Below are positions 1-7,422 of a DNA stretch of 64,000 bases, piece by piece. The notes beneath the pieces were generated by a model that had not been told where the DNA came from, did no database searches, and was given only the letters and a program-made list of their open reading frames with translations. A program made the translations under genes and the position numbers. The DNA lies in contig NZ_JARCJD010000002.1 in assembly GCF_028890115.1 (NCBI RefSeq), positions 1-64,000 on the forward strand, written 5' to 3'. This DNA comes from Phaeobacter sp. QD34_24. GTDB taxonomy: Bacteria > Pseudomonadota > Alphaproteobacteria > Rhodobacterales > Rhodobacteraceae. The first letter of the stretch is position 1. Each line of letters begins with the position of its first letter.

Positions 1-331
1 AACCGATTGGCAAATCACGCTCCAAGACCCAAACTCGGGGAAAGCTGGGCAACACCAGCCAGTTTCCACACAGCCTCTCCTCGGGGCTGCCGCGATAGGG
101 GATGTAGCTGTCCCGGTGCCGCCAGAAGGTGCTGTCGCCCGCGTTGAAGCCGACCCGCCAGACCGCGCAGCCCGCCGCGCGCAGCATCTTGCCCAGGCCA
201 TTGAAGAACGGCCCATGCGGCCCCTGCAGGAACAGGAAGCGGCGGTTCGGCTCCGGGCGGGCCTTTGCACTGGCCTTTACACTGGCCGGTGCGCTGGCCT
301 TTGAGCTGGGGTCTGGGCGGGTCTCGGGCAT
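1..331 (-). CDS. Capsular polysaccharide export protein (KpsS/LipB type), 5' part
   Basis: The N-terminal part of a minus-strand gene that runs off the window. After about 28 Ala/Ser/Lys-rich residues comes FLFLQGPHGPFF, then a Rossmann-like stretch (GCAVWRVGFNAGD) typical of the KpsS/LipB family, which acts in capsule polysaccharide lipid-linker synthesis and export at the inner membrane. The start is the ATG at 331; no clear Shine-Dalgarno is visible. Family likeness is good to about codon 80 (near base 85). Beyond that the residues no longer look like the family, although the frame stays open. The gene may therefore be divergent here or joined to other DNA. It is divergent from ribE. Confidence 0.72.
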   Translation of the reverse strand, partial: MPETRPDPSSKASAPASVKASAKARPEPNRRFLFLQGPHGPFFNGLGKMLRAAGCAVWRVGFNAGDSTFWRHRDSYIPYRGSPEERLCGNWLVLPSFPRVWVLERDLPIG

Positions 332-538
332 GAGAAGTCTCTGGTTTTCCGCGATACTACTGCCAATTGGTTAACCAATGACTGGGGCGAAACTATGACC
401 TGCCCGCGCCGCAGGCAATCCGCTTTGCCGCGACAGGTATTCGCCCCTTGCAGCGGGGGAGGGACTTGTGAAGCCGCAGGCCAGGCGCTACCTCTGGGCG
501 TCAGGAACGACAGGAACAACTGGCACGGAGCATCCCCC

Positions 539-1126
539 ATGTTCACAGGTATCATCACCGACGTTGGCACCATTGCCGAGCTGGACCAGCAGGGCGATCT
601 GCGGGCGCGGATCAAGACTGCCTATGATACCTCGGGGATCGACCTTGGTGCCTCCATCGCCTCGGATGGGGTGTGCCTGACGGTGATCGAACTGGGGCCG
701 GACTGGTATGATGTGCAGATCTCGGCAGAAACCGTCTCCAAGACCAATATCGACGCCTGGACCCTGGGCAAGCGGGTCAACCTGGAGCGCGCCCTGAAGG
801 TGGGCGACGAACTGGGCGGCCATATCGTGTCGGGCCATGTGGACGGCGTGGCCGAGGTGGTGGAGATCCGGGACGAGGGCGACAGCACCCGCGTGACCCT
901 GCGCGCACCGAAAGAGCTGGCCCGTTTCATCGCGCCGAAAGGATCGGTTGCCCTCAACGGCACCTCCCTCACGGTGAATGATGTGCAGGGCTGCGATTTC
1001 GGCATCAACTTCATCCCGCACACCAAGGAGGTGACCACCTGGGGCGATGTGAAACTGGGCGACCGGGTGAACCTCGAGATCGACACCCTGGCCCGCTACG
1101 TGGCGCGGCTGGCAGAGGCCGGGTGA
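539..1126 (+). CDS. ribE: Riboflavin synthase, alpha subunit
   Basis: A 195-residue protein that dismutates two 6,7-dimethyl-8-ribityllumazine molecules into riboflavin plus a pyrimidine, the last step of riboflavin synthesis in the cytosol. It opens with the hallmark MFTGII and holds two tandem lumazine-binding barrels: the first half includes GASIASDGVCLTV and GGHIVSGHVDG, the second GTSLTVND near residue 150. The ATG at 539 is preferred over an upstream in-frame codon at 395 because the family begins exactly here. It heads a rib cluster with ribB, ribH and nusB downstream. I see no FMN riboswitch in the 207-bp leader. Confidence 0.96.
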   Translation: MFTGIITDVGTIAELDQQGDLRARIKTAYDTSGIDLGASIASDGVCLTVIELGPDWYDVQISAETVSKTNIDAWTLGKRVNLERALKVGDELGGHIVSGHVDGVAEVVEIRDEGDSTRVTLRAPKELARFIAPKGSVALNGTSLTVNDVQGCDFGINFIPHTKEVTTWGDVKLGDRVNLEIDTLARYVARLAEAG

Positions 1127-1713
1127 TGAGTGGCGCGGGGATCGCCGGGATCGGTCACAACAACGGGCCCAGCATGGAGGCCGGGCGCGTCTGGCGCATC
1201 CATGCCTGGAAGAAGGCTCAGAAAAAGCTGATGCCCAACACCATCCCGAAGCTGGTCCTGCAGATGCGGATCCGCCGGGCGGCCGAGCTGGGCATGGATT
1301 ACAAGACCTATGCCCGCGTGCGGCAGACTTCGGGGCAGGACATCACCGGGCTGCTGTTTTCCTCTAACGCGCTGCGCATAATTTCCTACGGCGCCCATAT
1401 GCCCGAGGCAGAGCGCCGCGCGCTGAAAATGGTACGGAATTCCAGCAAGCTTGCCCTGGTGCATAGGCCGAACAGCCCCGAGGCGGTTCTGGCCGCGCAT
1501 CCGGTGCTGGATGCAGCAGGGCCTGCGCCGAAGTTCAATGAAAGCTGGTCGCAGATGCGCGCTCGCGTGCAGGATCTGATCAAGAGCCAGGGTCTGCCGG
1601 GGTCCTCCGTGGTGGTGATCGGCGATGCGCCCTTGGAAAGCGAGTGGAGCACGGCCGCCCGCGCCGCCGCCTATCTGTCCGCAGCGGAGTATTTCCGACA
1701 TACTGCGGTCTGA
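1126..1713 (+). CDS. Conserved protein of unknown function in the rib cluster
   Basis: A 195-residue soluble protein whose ATG (1126) overlaps the ribE stop codon as TGATG, so the two are probably translationally coupled. The N-terminus carries GIGHNNGP, a motif seen at the start of several alphaproteobacterial proteins of unknown role. This is followed by a basic helical segment (WKKAQKKLMP, LQMRIRRAAELGM) and an Ala-rich C-terminus. No signal peptide, membrane segment or catalytic motif is evident. The basic helices with YKTYARVRQTSGQDITG could suggest nucleic-acid binding, but that is a guess. Position suggests co-expression with riboflavin synthesis. Confidence 0.8.
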   Translation: MSGAGIAGIGHNNGPSMEAGRVWRIHAWKKAQKKLMPNTIPKLVLQMRIRRAAELGMDYKTYARVRQTSGQDITGLLFSSNALRIISYGAHMPEAERRALKMVRNSSKLALVHRPNSPEAVLAAHPVLDAAGPAPKFNESWSQMRARVQDLIKSQGLPGSSVVVIGDAPLESEWSTAARAAAYLSAAEYFRHTAV

Positions 1714-1731
1714 GGCGGTTTCTTTTCGAAC

Positions 1732-1814
1732 AGCGGGGCTCTCCCGCCCCCTGAACCTGCATCGAAGATGCAGGCCCGAGGCGTTGGGCAGGGCGCGCCG
1801 CTGGCGCGGCGCGG
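1732..1814 (+). repeat. Dispersed convergent-gene repeat, copy A
   Basis: This fills the gap between two convergent genes. In order it holds CTCCCGCCC (1741-1749), a perfect 8-bp hairpin with loop GAA (1756-1774), GTTGGGC (about 1782-1788) and a GC palindrome CGCGCC-gct-GGCGCG (1794-1808). The same order of parts occurs near 10.9, 49.5 and 59.7 kb. It may act as a bidirectional terminator or mRNA 3'-end structure. Confidence 0.6.
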
Positions 1815-1815
1815 A

Positions 1816-2868
1816 TCACCACATGTCGCCGACGGTGTAGCCCTTGGGAAAGGGATCGCTTGGATCCAGCGTGTAGCTGGAGAGCCCGTAGATCCAGCCC
1901 TGACCGGAGAGTGTCGGTACGATGGCCGGGTAGGGGCCGACCTTGGTTTCCTCGACAATGCGACCGGTGAATGTGGTGCCGAGGGGGCCTGCATTCACGT
2001 AGTCCTGACCCAGGCCAAGCTGCCCCTTTGCATGCAGGACCGCCATCTTGGCACAGGTGCCGGTGCCACAGGGGGAGCGGTCGAGGATGCCGCTGGCCTC
2101 CTGCGGGCGGGCGGGATCAAAGGCGCCGGTTGAGATCGTGATCGCACCGCGTCCCTGGGTTCCTGCGGCAATGGGCGCGCCCCAGAGATTGGTGATCGTG
2201 GGGCCGGTGATCGAAGGGTTTTCCGGGTGGCTGACGGGCAGCTGTTCGACCGTGGCGTGGCGGATGGCTTCGCTCACGCGGGTGATCTCCTTGCCGTTCT
2301 CTGCCGCAAGATTCACGCCCAGCCGGTCCGCATCGGCCAGAACGAAGAACATGCCGCCCCAGGCCACATCGACGGTGACGGTGCCGAGGCCCGCGACCTC
2401 GACATTTGCGTCCAGATGCATGGCAAAGGCGGGCACATTGCGAAAGCTGACCTTCGTCACCTTGCCATCGCGGCAGTTGGCCCGCACGCGGATCAGCCCG
2501 GCGGGGGCCTCCAGTGTCAGCTCGGTCACCGGTTCCACCATCGGCAGGATCCCGGTTTCAAGCAGCACGGTGACCACGCAGATGGTGTTTGACCCTGACA
2601 TGGGCGGGTATTCGGTCTGCTCGAAGATGATGAAGCCCGCGTCGGCCTCCGGGTGGCAGGGGGGCACCAGCGCATTGCCGCAGAGGCCGGGATTGCCACG
2701 CGGTTCGCGCAGCATCATCAGGCGGATCTCGTCGTGGTTGGTGGCCATGTCCTGCATTTTCTCAAACACGCTGGCCCCCTTCAGCAGCGGCATGCCGCCG
2801 GTGATGACACGGCCGGGTTCGCCCTCGGCGTGGACCTCATAGGTTTGCAGGATACGGGAGGCACGCAT
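1816..2868 (-). CDS. Proline racemase superfamily protein (hydroxyproline epimerase or dehydratase)
   Basis: A 350-residue two-lobed enzyme of the proline racemase fold. Members interconvert proline or hydroxyproline stereoisomers or dehydrate trans-3-hydroxy-L-proline. The second catalytic site is present as SPCGTGTC (Cys267). The first, normally MCGH, reads MSGSNT with Ser91 in place of Cys, a pair that argues against plain proline racemase and suggests a hydroxyproline-specific subgroup. The start at 2868 is chosen because family homology begins at MRASRILQTYEVHAEGEPG; the longer frame upstream has no family character. It lies on the opposite strand inside the rib cluster, with no hydroxyproline-catabolism neighbours. 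Confidence 0.88.
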   Translation of the reverse strand: MRASRILQTYEVHAEGEPGRVITGGMPLLKGASVFEKMQDMATNHDEIRLMMLREPRGNPGLCGNALVPPCHPEADAGFIIFEQTEYPPMSGSNTICVVTVLLETGILPMVEPVTELTLEAPAGLIRVRANCRDGKVTKVSFRNVPAFAMHLDANVEVAGLGTVTVDVAWGGMFFVLADADRLGVNLAAENGKEITRVSEAIRHATVEQLPVSHPENPSITGPTITNLWGAPIAAGTQGRGAITISTGAFDPARPQEASGILDRSPCGTGTCAKMAVLHAKGQLGLGQDYVNAGPLGTTFTGRIVEETKVGPYPAIVPTLSGQGWIYGLSSYTLDPSDPFPKGYTVGDMW

Positions 2869-2896
2869 GGGCTTGGCTTTCACTGATGTCAGGTAA

Positions 2897-2941
2897 CGGG
2901 ACGCTAGCAGCCTTCTGCGCATCTGCAAACGTCGCGTCCCG
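2897..2941. promoter_or_regulatory. Inverted repeat in the racemase/ribB divergent promoter region
   Basis: CGGGACGC (2897-2904) and its complement GCGTCCCG (2934-2941) are separated by 29 bp, between two divergently transcribed genes. It could be an operator or a leader hairpin for ribB. It does not resemble the FMN riboswitch. Confidence 0.3.
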
Positions 2942-3053
2942 AATTTCAAGAGAGCCAAGCGGGCTGGCCTTTGGCGCGCGGCTGGGCTATCCCGGCTGGC
3001 AACGCGGCAGCGCCATTCGAGGGCCTGCGACACGGATCATGAAAGGCCATGAC

Positions 3054-4181
3054 ATGAGCTTTGAAACACCGGGGCCGGTCGAAGCCCGTCTGCGCGACGC
3101 GATCAGCCCGATCGAAGAGATCATCGAAGAAGCCCGCCAGGGGCGCATGTTCATCCTGGTGGATCACGAGGACCGCGAGAACGAGGGCGATCTGGTGATC
3201 CCGGCCCAGTTTGCCGATGCCGAGGCGATCAACTTCATGGCGACCCACGGGCGCGGGCTGATCTGCCTGCCGATGACCGCCGAGCGGATCGACAGCCTTG
3301 GCCTGCCGATGATGGCGGTGAACAACTCCTCGCGGCACGAGACCGCCTTTACCGTCTCGATCGAGGCGCGCGAAGGCGTGTCCACGGGCATCTCTGCCGC
3401 CGACCGGGCGCTGACCGTGGCGACCGCGATCAACGATCAGAACTCGATGGCGGCGATTGCCACGCCGGGGCATGTCTTCCCGCTGCGGGCCAAACGCGGC
3501 GGTGTCTTGGTGCGCGCGGGTCATACCGAGGCGGCGGTGGATATCTCGCGCCTGGCGGGGCTGCATCCGTCGGGCGTGATCTGCGAGATCATGAAGGAAG
3601 ACGGCACCATGGCGCGGCTGCCCGATCTGGTGGAGTTCGCCGCCAAGCACGGCCAGAAGATCGGCACCATCAGCGACCTGATCGCCTACCGCGCGCGCAA
3701 CGACAACCTGGTGACCGAAACCTCGCGCGAGACGGTGACCTCGGAATTCGGTGGCGAATGGGAGATGCGCCTGTTCACCGACCAGACCCATGGCGTCGAA
3801 CATGTGGTGATGATCAAGGGCGATATCACCACGCCCGAGCCGGTTCTGGCCCGCACCCATGCGCTGCATGAGGCGACCGATATTCTGGGCCTTGGTCCCA
3901 AATCGGCGCGCCAGCTGCCCCGCGCGATGGAGGTCATCGCCGCCGAAGGGCGTGGTGTGGTCACCCTGTTCCGCCAGCCGCGCAATGCGCTTTATGCCCA
4001 TGAGGATGACGGGGCGCGCACCGTGACCATCAAGCAGACCGGGATCGGTGCGCAGATCCTGTCGAACCTGGGGCTGAAGGATCTTATCCTGCTGACGGAT
4101 TCGCCCTCGACCAAATATGTGGGCCTTGATGCCTATGGGCTGTCGATTGTCGGCACCCGTCCCATTCTGAAGGAAGAGTGA
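3054..4181 (+). CDS. ribB: 3,4-dihydroxy-2-butanone 4-phosphate synthase with degenerate GTP cyclohydrolase II domain
   Basis: A 375-residue two-domain protein. The N-terminal half (about 15-215) is DHBP synthase, making the four-carbon riboflavin precursor from ribulose 5-phosphate: it has [11 protein letters not shown] (acidic metal site), [10 protein letters not shown] and [10 protein letters not shown]. The C-terminal half follows the RibA fold but lacks the zinc-binding CxxEC...CDCG motif; the matching place reads [20 protein letters not shown] with no cysteine. It is therefore probably inactive as a cyclohydrolase, as in many alphaproteobacteria, where another RibA supplies that step. 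The start at 3054 follows AAAGG (3041-3045); an ATG at 3039 is in frame but less well placed. The next gene, ribH, starts 1 base after the stop. Confidence 0.93.
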   Translation: MSFETPGPVEARLRDAISPIEEIIEEARQGRMFILVDHEDRENEGDLVIPAQFADAEAINFMATHGRGLICLPMTAERIDSLGLPMMAVNNSSRHETAFTVSIEAREGVSTGISAADRALTVATAINDQNSMAAIATPGHVFPLRAKRGGVLVRAGHTEAAVDISRLAGLHPSGVICEIMKEDGTMARLPDLVEFAAKHGQKIGTISDLIAYRARNDNLVTETSRETVTSEFGGEWEMRLFTDQTHGVEHVVMIKGDITTPEPVLARTHALHEATDILGLGPKSARQLPRAMEVIAAEGRGVVTLFRQPRNALYAHEDDGARTVTIKQTGIGAQILSNLGLKDLILLTDSPSTKYVGLDAYGLSIVGTRPILKEE

Positions 4182-4182
4182 T

Positions 4183-4749
4183 ATGGCCGGACATGAAAGC
4201 CACTACATCCTGCCGCGTCCCAGCTTTGACAAGCCGGTCAAGCTGCTGATCGTGGTCGCGCCTTACTACAAGGACATTGCCGACAATATGGTCGCCGGTG
4301 CCAAGGCCGAGATCGAAGCGGCGGGCGGCACCTGGGATCTGGTCGAGGTGCCCGGCGCGTTGGAGGTGCCCACGGCGATCTCCATCGCGGACCGGACCTC
4401 GAACTTTGACGGCTACGTGGCGCTGGGCTGCGTGATCCGCGGCGAGACCACCCATTATGATACGGTCTGCAACGACAGCAGCCGCGCGATTCAGCTGATG
4501 GGGCTGCAGGGGCTGTGCATCGGCAATGGCATCCTGACGGTGGAAAACCGCCCCCAGGCCGAGGTGCGCGCGGATCCTGCGGATCAGAACAAGGGCGGTG
4601 GTGCTGCCGCTGCGGCCTTGCATCTGATCGCGCTGACGCGTAAGTGGGGCGCCCAGACCAAGGGAGTCGGCTTCAAGGCGCCTTCCGACGCCATCCAGCT
4701 GGCTGGCACAGACCTGGCGATCACAGACAACGGACCCACCACGGCATGA
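4183..4749 (+). CDS. ribH: 6,7-dimethyl-8-ribityllumazine synthase
   Basis: A 188-residue protein of the icosahedral or pentameric lumazine synthase family, condensing the RibB product with the pyrimidine diamine to give the RibE substrate. Family signatures are VEVPGALEVP, VALGCVIRGETTHYD and NGILTVEN. It is slightly longer than the usual 150-160 residues because of N- and C-terminal extensions. It follows ribB with a 1-base gap and overlaps nusB by ATGA, as expected for one transcript. Confidence 0.96.
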   Translation: MAGHESHYILPRPSFDKPVKLLIVVAPYYKDIADNMVAGAKAEIEAAGGTWDLVEVPGALEVPTAISIADRTSNFDGYVALGCVIRGETTHYDTVCNDSSRAIQLMGLQGLCIGNGILTVENRPQAEVRADPADQNKGGGAAAAALHLIALTRKWGAQTKGVGFKAPSDAIQLAGTDLAITDNGPTTA

Positions 4750-5228
4750 GCACCTCAGGCGGCGCCCGCAAGGGCAATGGCAAGACCCAGATGAAATCGG
4801 CAGCGCGGCTTTATGCGGTGCAGGCGCTGTTCCAGATGGAACACAGCGGGCAGACCTTTGACCAGGTGATCGTCGAATTCGAGGATCACCGGTTCGGAGC
4901 CGTCTACGATGGTGATGAATTCGCCGAAGGCGACCCCAAGCTCTTTCGCAAACTGGTCGAGGATGCCGTGAACTACCAGGCGAAGATCGACCAGATGACC
5001 GACCGCGCCCTGGTGGCGAAATGGCCGATTGCCCGCATCGACCCGACCCTGCGCGCCCTGTTTCGTGCGGCCGGTGCCGAAATGGTGCAATCCGACACGC
5101 CGGTGAAGGTGGTGATCAACGAATTCGTCGATGTGGCCCGCGCCTTCTTCCCGGAAGGCAAGGAGCCGAAATTCGTCAATGCGGTGCTGGATCACATGGC
5201 CCGCGAGGCGCGCCCCGAGGCCTTCTGA
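4746..5228 (+). CDS. nusB: Transcription antitermination factor NusB
   Basis: A 160-residue all-helical RNA-binding factor that with NusE (S10) binds boxA RNA in rRNA antitermination complexes. Recognisable parts are SAARLYAVQALFQME at the N-terminus and the C-terminal DTPVKVVINEFVDVARAF and FVNAVLDHMAR segments. The start overlaps the ribH stop (ATGA). The N-terminal tail is Gly/Lys-rich (STSGGARKGNGK). The rib-nusB pairing is widespread in proteobacteria. Confidence 0.95.
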   Translation: MSTSGGARKGNGKTQMKSAARLYAVQALFQMEHSGQTFDQVIVEFEDHRFGAVYDGDEFAEGDPKLFRKLVEDAVNYQAKIDQMTDRALVAKWPIARIDPTLRALFRAAGAEMVQSDTPVKVVINEFVDVARAFFPEGKEPKFVNAVLDHMAREARPEAF

Positions 5229-5265
5229 CCGGGCAAGCCCCATTGCGACATCCATGGACCAAGGC

Positions 5266-5283
5266 GCGCCGCTGGCGCGTCTT
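5266..5283. repeat. Possible remnant of the dispersed GC palindrome
   Basis: AAGGCGCGCCGCTGGCGCG matches the GC palindrome of copy A (1793-1808) almost exactly, but the other parts of the repeat are missing. It lies in the 199-bp gap downstream of nusB. The match may be a decayed copy or chance in GC-rich DNA. Confidence 0.3.
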
Positions 5284-5427
5284 TGCCGTTTTTGCGGGCA
5301 CAGTCTGGCAATGGCTGGGGGCGGGCCGGTCGAATTCCGCCGATTGCATGTATTTTTGCTATTCGGCGCTGGACGATCGGGATTTCGCTGATACCATCCC
5401 CTTGCATCCTACCGGAGGGGGAATCCG

Positions 5428-5757
5428 ATGCCCAAGCTCGTTCGTCTCTATATCCGCAATGTGGCCCTGGGCTTTGCGATTGCGGCGGTCTTTGTCGGGC
5501 TGCTTCTGTGGTTCAACGTGATGAACCTGTGGGGGCTGATCAGCACCTCTGACGTGGGCCTTCTGGCGGTGGGCATCCTGTGGTTCATGAACGGGATCGT
5601 CTTTGCCGGGGTGCAATTTGCCTTTGCGGTGATGTCCCTGGCCGACAAGGACGACGGCCCGCGCCGCGGCACCCCCGTCGTGAACCTGTTCAAACCCGTC
5701 CCGGTGGAAGCGGTTGCGCGCAAGAAGCAGCGCCGCCCGGGTGCACCGCGCGATTGA
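5428..5757 (+). CDS. Small inner-membrane protein, two predicted helices
   Basis: A 109-residue protein preceded by a strong GGAGGGGG ribosome site. Two hydrophobic segments (about residues 13-33, FAIAAVFVGLLLW, and 43-68) are linked by a short loop, then a polar basic tail (PVEAVARKKQRRPGAPRD) probably faces the cytosol. I do not recognise a characterised family; such proteins are common and conserved in Rhodobacteraceae. It stands alone, with gaps of about 200 bp on each side. Confidence 0.75.
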   Translation: MPKLVRLYIRNVALGFAIAAVFVGLLLWFNVMNLWGLISTSDVGLLAVGILWFMNGIVFAGVQFAFAVMSLADKDDGPRRGTPVVNLFKPVPVEAVARKKQRRPGAPRD

Positions 5758-5964
5758 GCTGCGCCGCGCGATCGAGTTTTGCCGCCTGGCTGGGGCGGTT
5801 TCCCTTGTCGGTATTGCACTGGGCCGAAACTGGCCCGAAACTGGCCTGAATACATCGGCCCCAACGCGCTGGGGCGCTGGAATCTGACCCAGATCAAGGC
5901 GGTACATTCCGAATCCAAGATATATGGTCGCTGACCGTTTTATGGTATTTGGAGAGATTGCCAC

Positions 5965-6150
5965 ATGTATCGTCTAGCCTTCATCCTGCACCTGTTCATC
6001 GGCTCGACTCTTGCGGGCAGCGCGGTCGTTGCCGCCCTTGCCATGGGGCAGGACACCCTGCAGCCAATCCTGATTGCCGCCCTGGTCGGTTTCCTGGCCG
6101 CCTTTCCGGTGACATGGCTGGTGGCGCGTAAGCTCTACACTCTGCGCTGA
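5965..6150 (+). CDS. 61-residue membrane protein (often misnamed CTP synthetase)
   Basis: Two hydrophobic segments make up nearly the whole protein (LAFILHLFIGSTLAGSAVVAAL and ILIAALVGFLAAFPVTWLVA), with Arg/Lys at the C-terminus. A GGAGAG ribosome site precedes the ATG. From memory, near-identical small proteins in Rhodobacteraceae carry the database name CTP synthetase. Nothing here supports that: the true CTP synthase, pyrG, is at 27254-28897. Function unknown. Confidence 0.7.
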   Translation: MYRLAFILHLFIGSTLAGSAVVAALAMGQDTLQPILIAALVGFLAAFPVTWLVARKLYTLR

Positions 6151-6172
6151 GACCACCAGCCGGTTGTTCCGA

Positions 6173-6310
6173 TTACAGCTTTTTCTGAACGTCAGAAGCC
6201 GCCTGTTCGATGGCGGTGCCTGCCTTGTTGATGTCGCGTCCCGCGCCTTTTGCGGTTTCGCAGGCGGCAAGGCCCAAGAGGGCAATGCCGATCAGGATGT
6301 GTTTGGTCAT
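6173..6310 (-). CDS. Entericidin-like small lipoprotein
   Basis: A 45-residue precursor below usual ORF cut-offs. The N-terminus is a short lipoprotein signal (MTKHILIGIALLGLAAC) with lipobox LAAC, so Cys17 would be lipidated, leaving a mature peptide of 29 residues. The mature part, ETAKGAGRDINKAGTAIEQA, has the Gly/Asp spacing of the entericidin A/B family, envelope lipopeptides of uncertain role (one is a bacteriolytic toxin in enterobacteria). It ends with TAA. It converges with the small membrane gene upstream and diverges from the DksA-like gene. Confidence 0.82.
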   Translation of the reverse strand: MTKHILIGIALLGLAACETAKGAGRDINKAGTAIEQAASDVQKKL

Positions 6311-6499
6311 GCTATTCTCCGTTGTCCTGTTCTATACAGGGGCAGGGCTGGGTTTAGCACCCTGCACCGGCCACAGCCAGAGGCCAGGGGCGCTCCGGCA
6401 ATACATCGCCATTTCCTGCGAGTTTGTTGATAAAGGTCAATGTCCTATCCTCGGATCCAAGGCAAAAGCCTTCGAATACGCAGTGGGAGGAAACACGCG

Positions 6500-6814
6500 A
6501 TGACATTTGAGAACCGCAAACTGGCGCTTGAAGCGCGGCGCAAGGCCTTGTCCGGTCATCTGGTCGAGGTTGAACACGCGTTGGATGAGCCGATGCCCAA
6601 GGATTGGGAGGATCGCTCCTCTGAACGCCAGGGAGATGAGGTTCTGGAAAGCCTTGGAAAGGCCGAGCTGGACGAGCTGCGCCAGATCGATGCGGCGCTG
6701 GCGCGCTTGCAGGAGGGGACCTACGGGTTCTGCCAGATCTGTGGCGATGAGATTTCGTCCGAGCGGCTGGACCTGCTCCCGGCGACCCCGTTCTGCAAGG
6801 CATGCGCCAAATAA
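6500..6814 (+). CDS. DksA/TraR-type zinc-finger protein
   Basis: A 104-residue protein with an N-terminal helical hairpin (about 1-75, rich in Glu/Arg) and a C-terminal four-cysteine zinc finger CQICGDEI...FCKACA. Full-size DksA binds the RNA polymerase secondary channel and works with ppGpp; shorter relatives such as this may do the same or act more narrowly. The start at 6500 follows GGGAGG. The acidic residues that DksA carries at its coiled-coil tip are not obvious, so a DksA-equivalent role is unproven. Confidence 0.85.
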   Translation: MTFENRKLALEARRKALSGHLVEVEHALDEPMPKDWEDRSSERQGDEVLESLGKAELDELRQIDAALARLQEGTYGFCQICGDEISSERLDLLPATPFCKACAK

Positions 6815-6912
6815 CCGGATGATCCGGCGCCCCGGATCGCTCTGCCTGCTTGCCGGGCGGCATGGGGCGCTCTAAAGGCTTGGTCGACCATTTCTTGTCG
6901 GAGACCTCACCC

Positions 6913-7422
6913 ATGCCCTGCGCCCTCTGTTCGGCCGATGCGCCGCTTGCCTTTTATGACGTCACGGGTGGGCCGGAAGGTGCCGGGGCCGAGATCTGCG
7001 CGGCCTGCGCGGATCAGATCGCCGGGGAGCTGGATCCGAACCATTGGCGCTGCCTGTCGTCCTCGATGTGGTCGGAAAATCCAGGCGTGCAGGTTCTGGC
7101 CGCGCGCCTGCTGAAACGGCTGGCGGATCAGGACTGGGCGCGTGACCTGGCCGATCAGCTGTGGCTCGACGATGAGACCCGCGCCTGGGCGGAGAACACC
7201 GCGGAGGCGAGCGCGCATAAGGACAGCAATGGTGCGCCGCTGGCCCAGGGGGATACGGTGGTATTGATCAAGGATCTGCCGGTCAAAGGGGCCGGGTTCA
7301 CCGCCAAGCGGGGCACTGCCGTACGGGGCATTTCGCTGGTTCAGGACAACCCCGAGCACATCGAAGGGCGGGTGGAAGGCCAGCGCATAGTCATCCTTAC
7401 TAAATACGTGAAGAAGAAGTAG
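6913..7422 (+). CDS. PhnA/YjdM-family zinc-ribbon protein
   Basis: A 169-residue protein. The N-terminus has CALC...CAAC pairs forming a zinc ribbon; the C-terminal third is the PhnA domain (HKDSNGAPL, GDTVVLIKDLPVKG, KRGTAVRGI, EGQRIVILTKYVKK). Despite the name, E. coli members are not phosphonate hydrolases, and the cellular role is unclear. The start at 6913 gives the family's MPCALC beginning; GGAG lies 10 bases upstream. It lies 98 bp after the DksA-like gene on the same strand. Confidence 0.9.
   Translation: MPCALCSADAPLAFYDVTGGPEGAGAEICAACADQIAGELDPNHWRCLSSSMWSENPGVQVLAARLLKRLADQDWARDLADQLWLDDETRAWAENTAEASAHKDSNGAPLAQGDTVVLIKDLPVKGAGFTAKRGTAVRGISLVQDNPEHIEGRVEGQRIVILTKYVKKK

Noticed and set aside
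332-538. FMN riboswitch upstream of ribE
   Set aside because: None of the conserved FMN-aptamer stretches occurs on the plus strand, and the region only looks like a divergent promoter gap.
2048-2842. Long plus-strand frame opposite the racemase gene
   Set aside because: Its protein has no family character, while the minus strand encodes a complete enzyme. It is a shadow of GC-rich codon use.
2869-3053. FMN riboswitch upstream of ribB
   Set aside because: An inverted repeat is present, but the order and sequence of the FMN aptamer are absent.
3054-4181. Bifunctional RibBA with GTP cyclohydrolase II activity
   Set aside because: Zinc-ligand cysteines of the cyclohydrolase are missing, so only the DHBP synthase activity is called.
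5758-5964. Small RNA or tandem-repeat element (two copies of CCGAAACTGGCC-like sequence)
   Set aside because: The duplication is only about 11 bp, with no promoter or terminator structure to support a feature.
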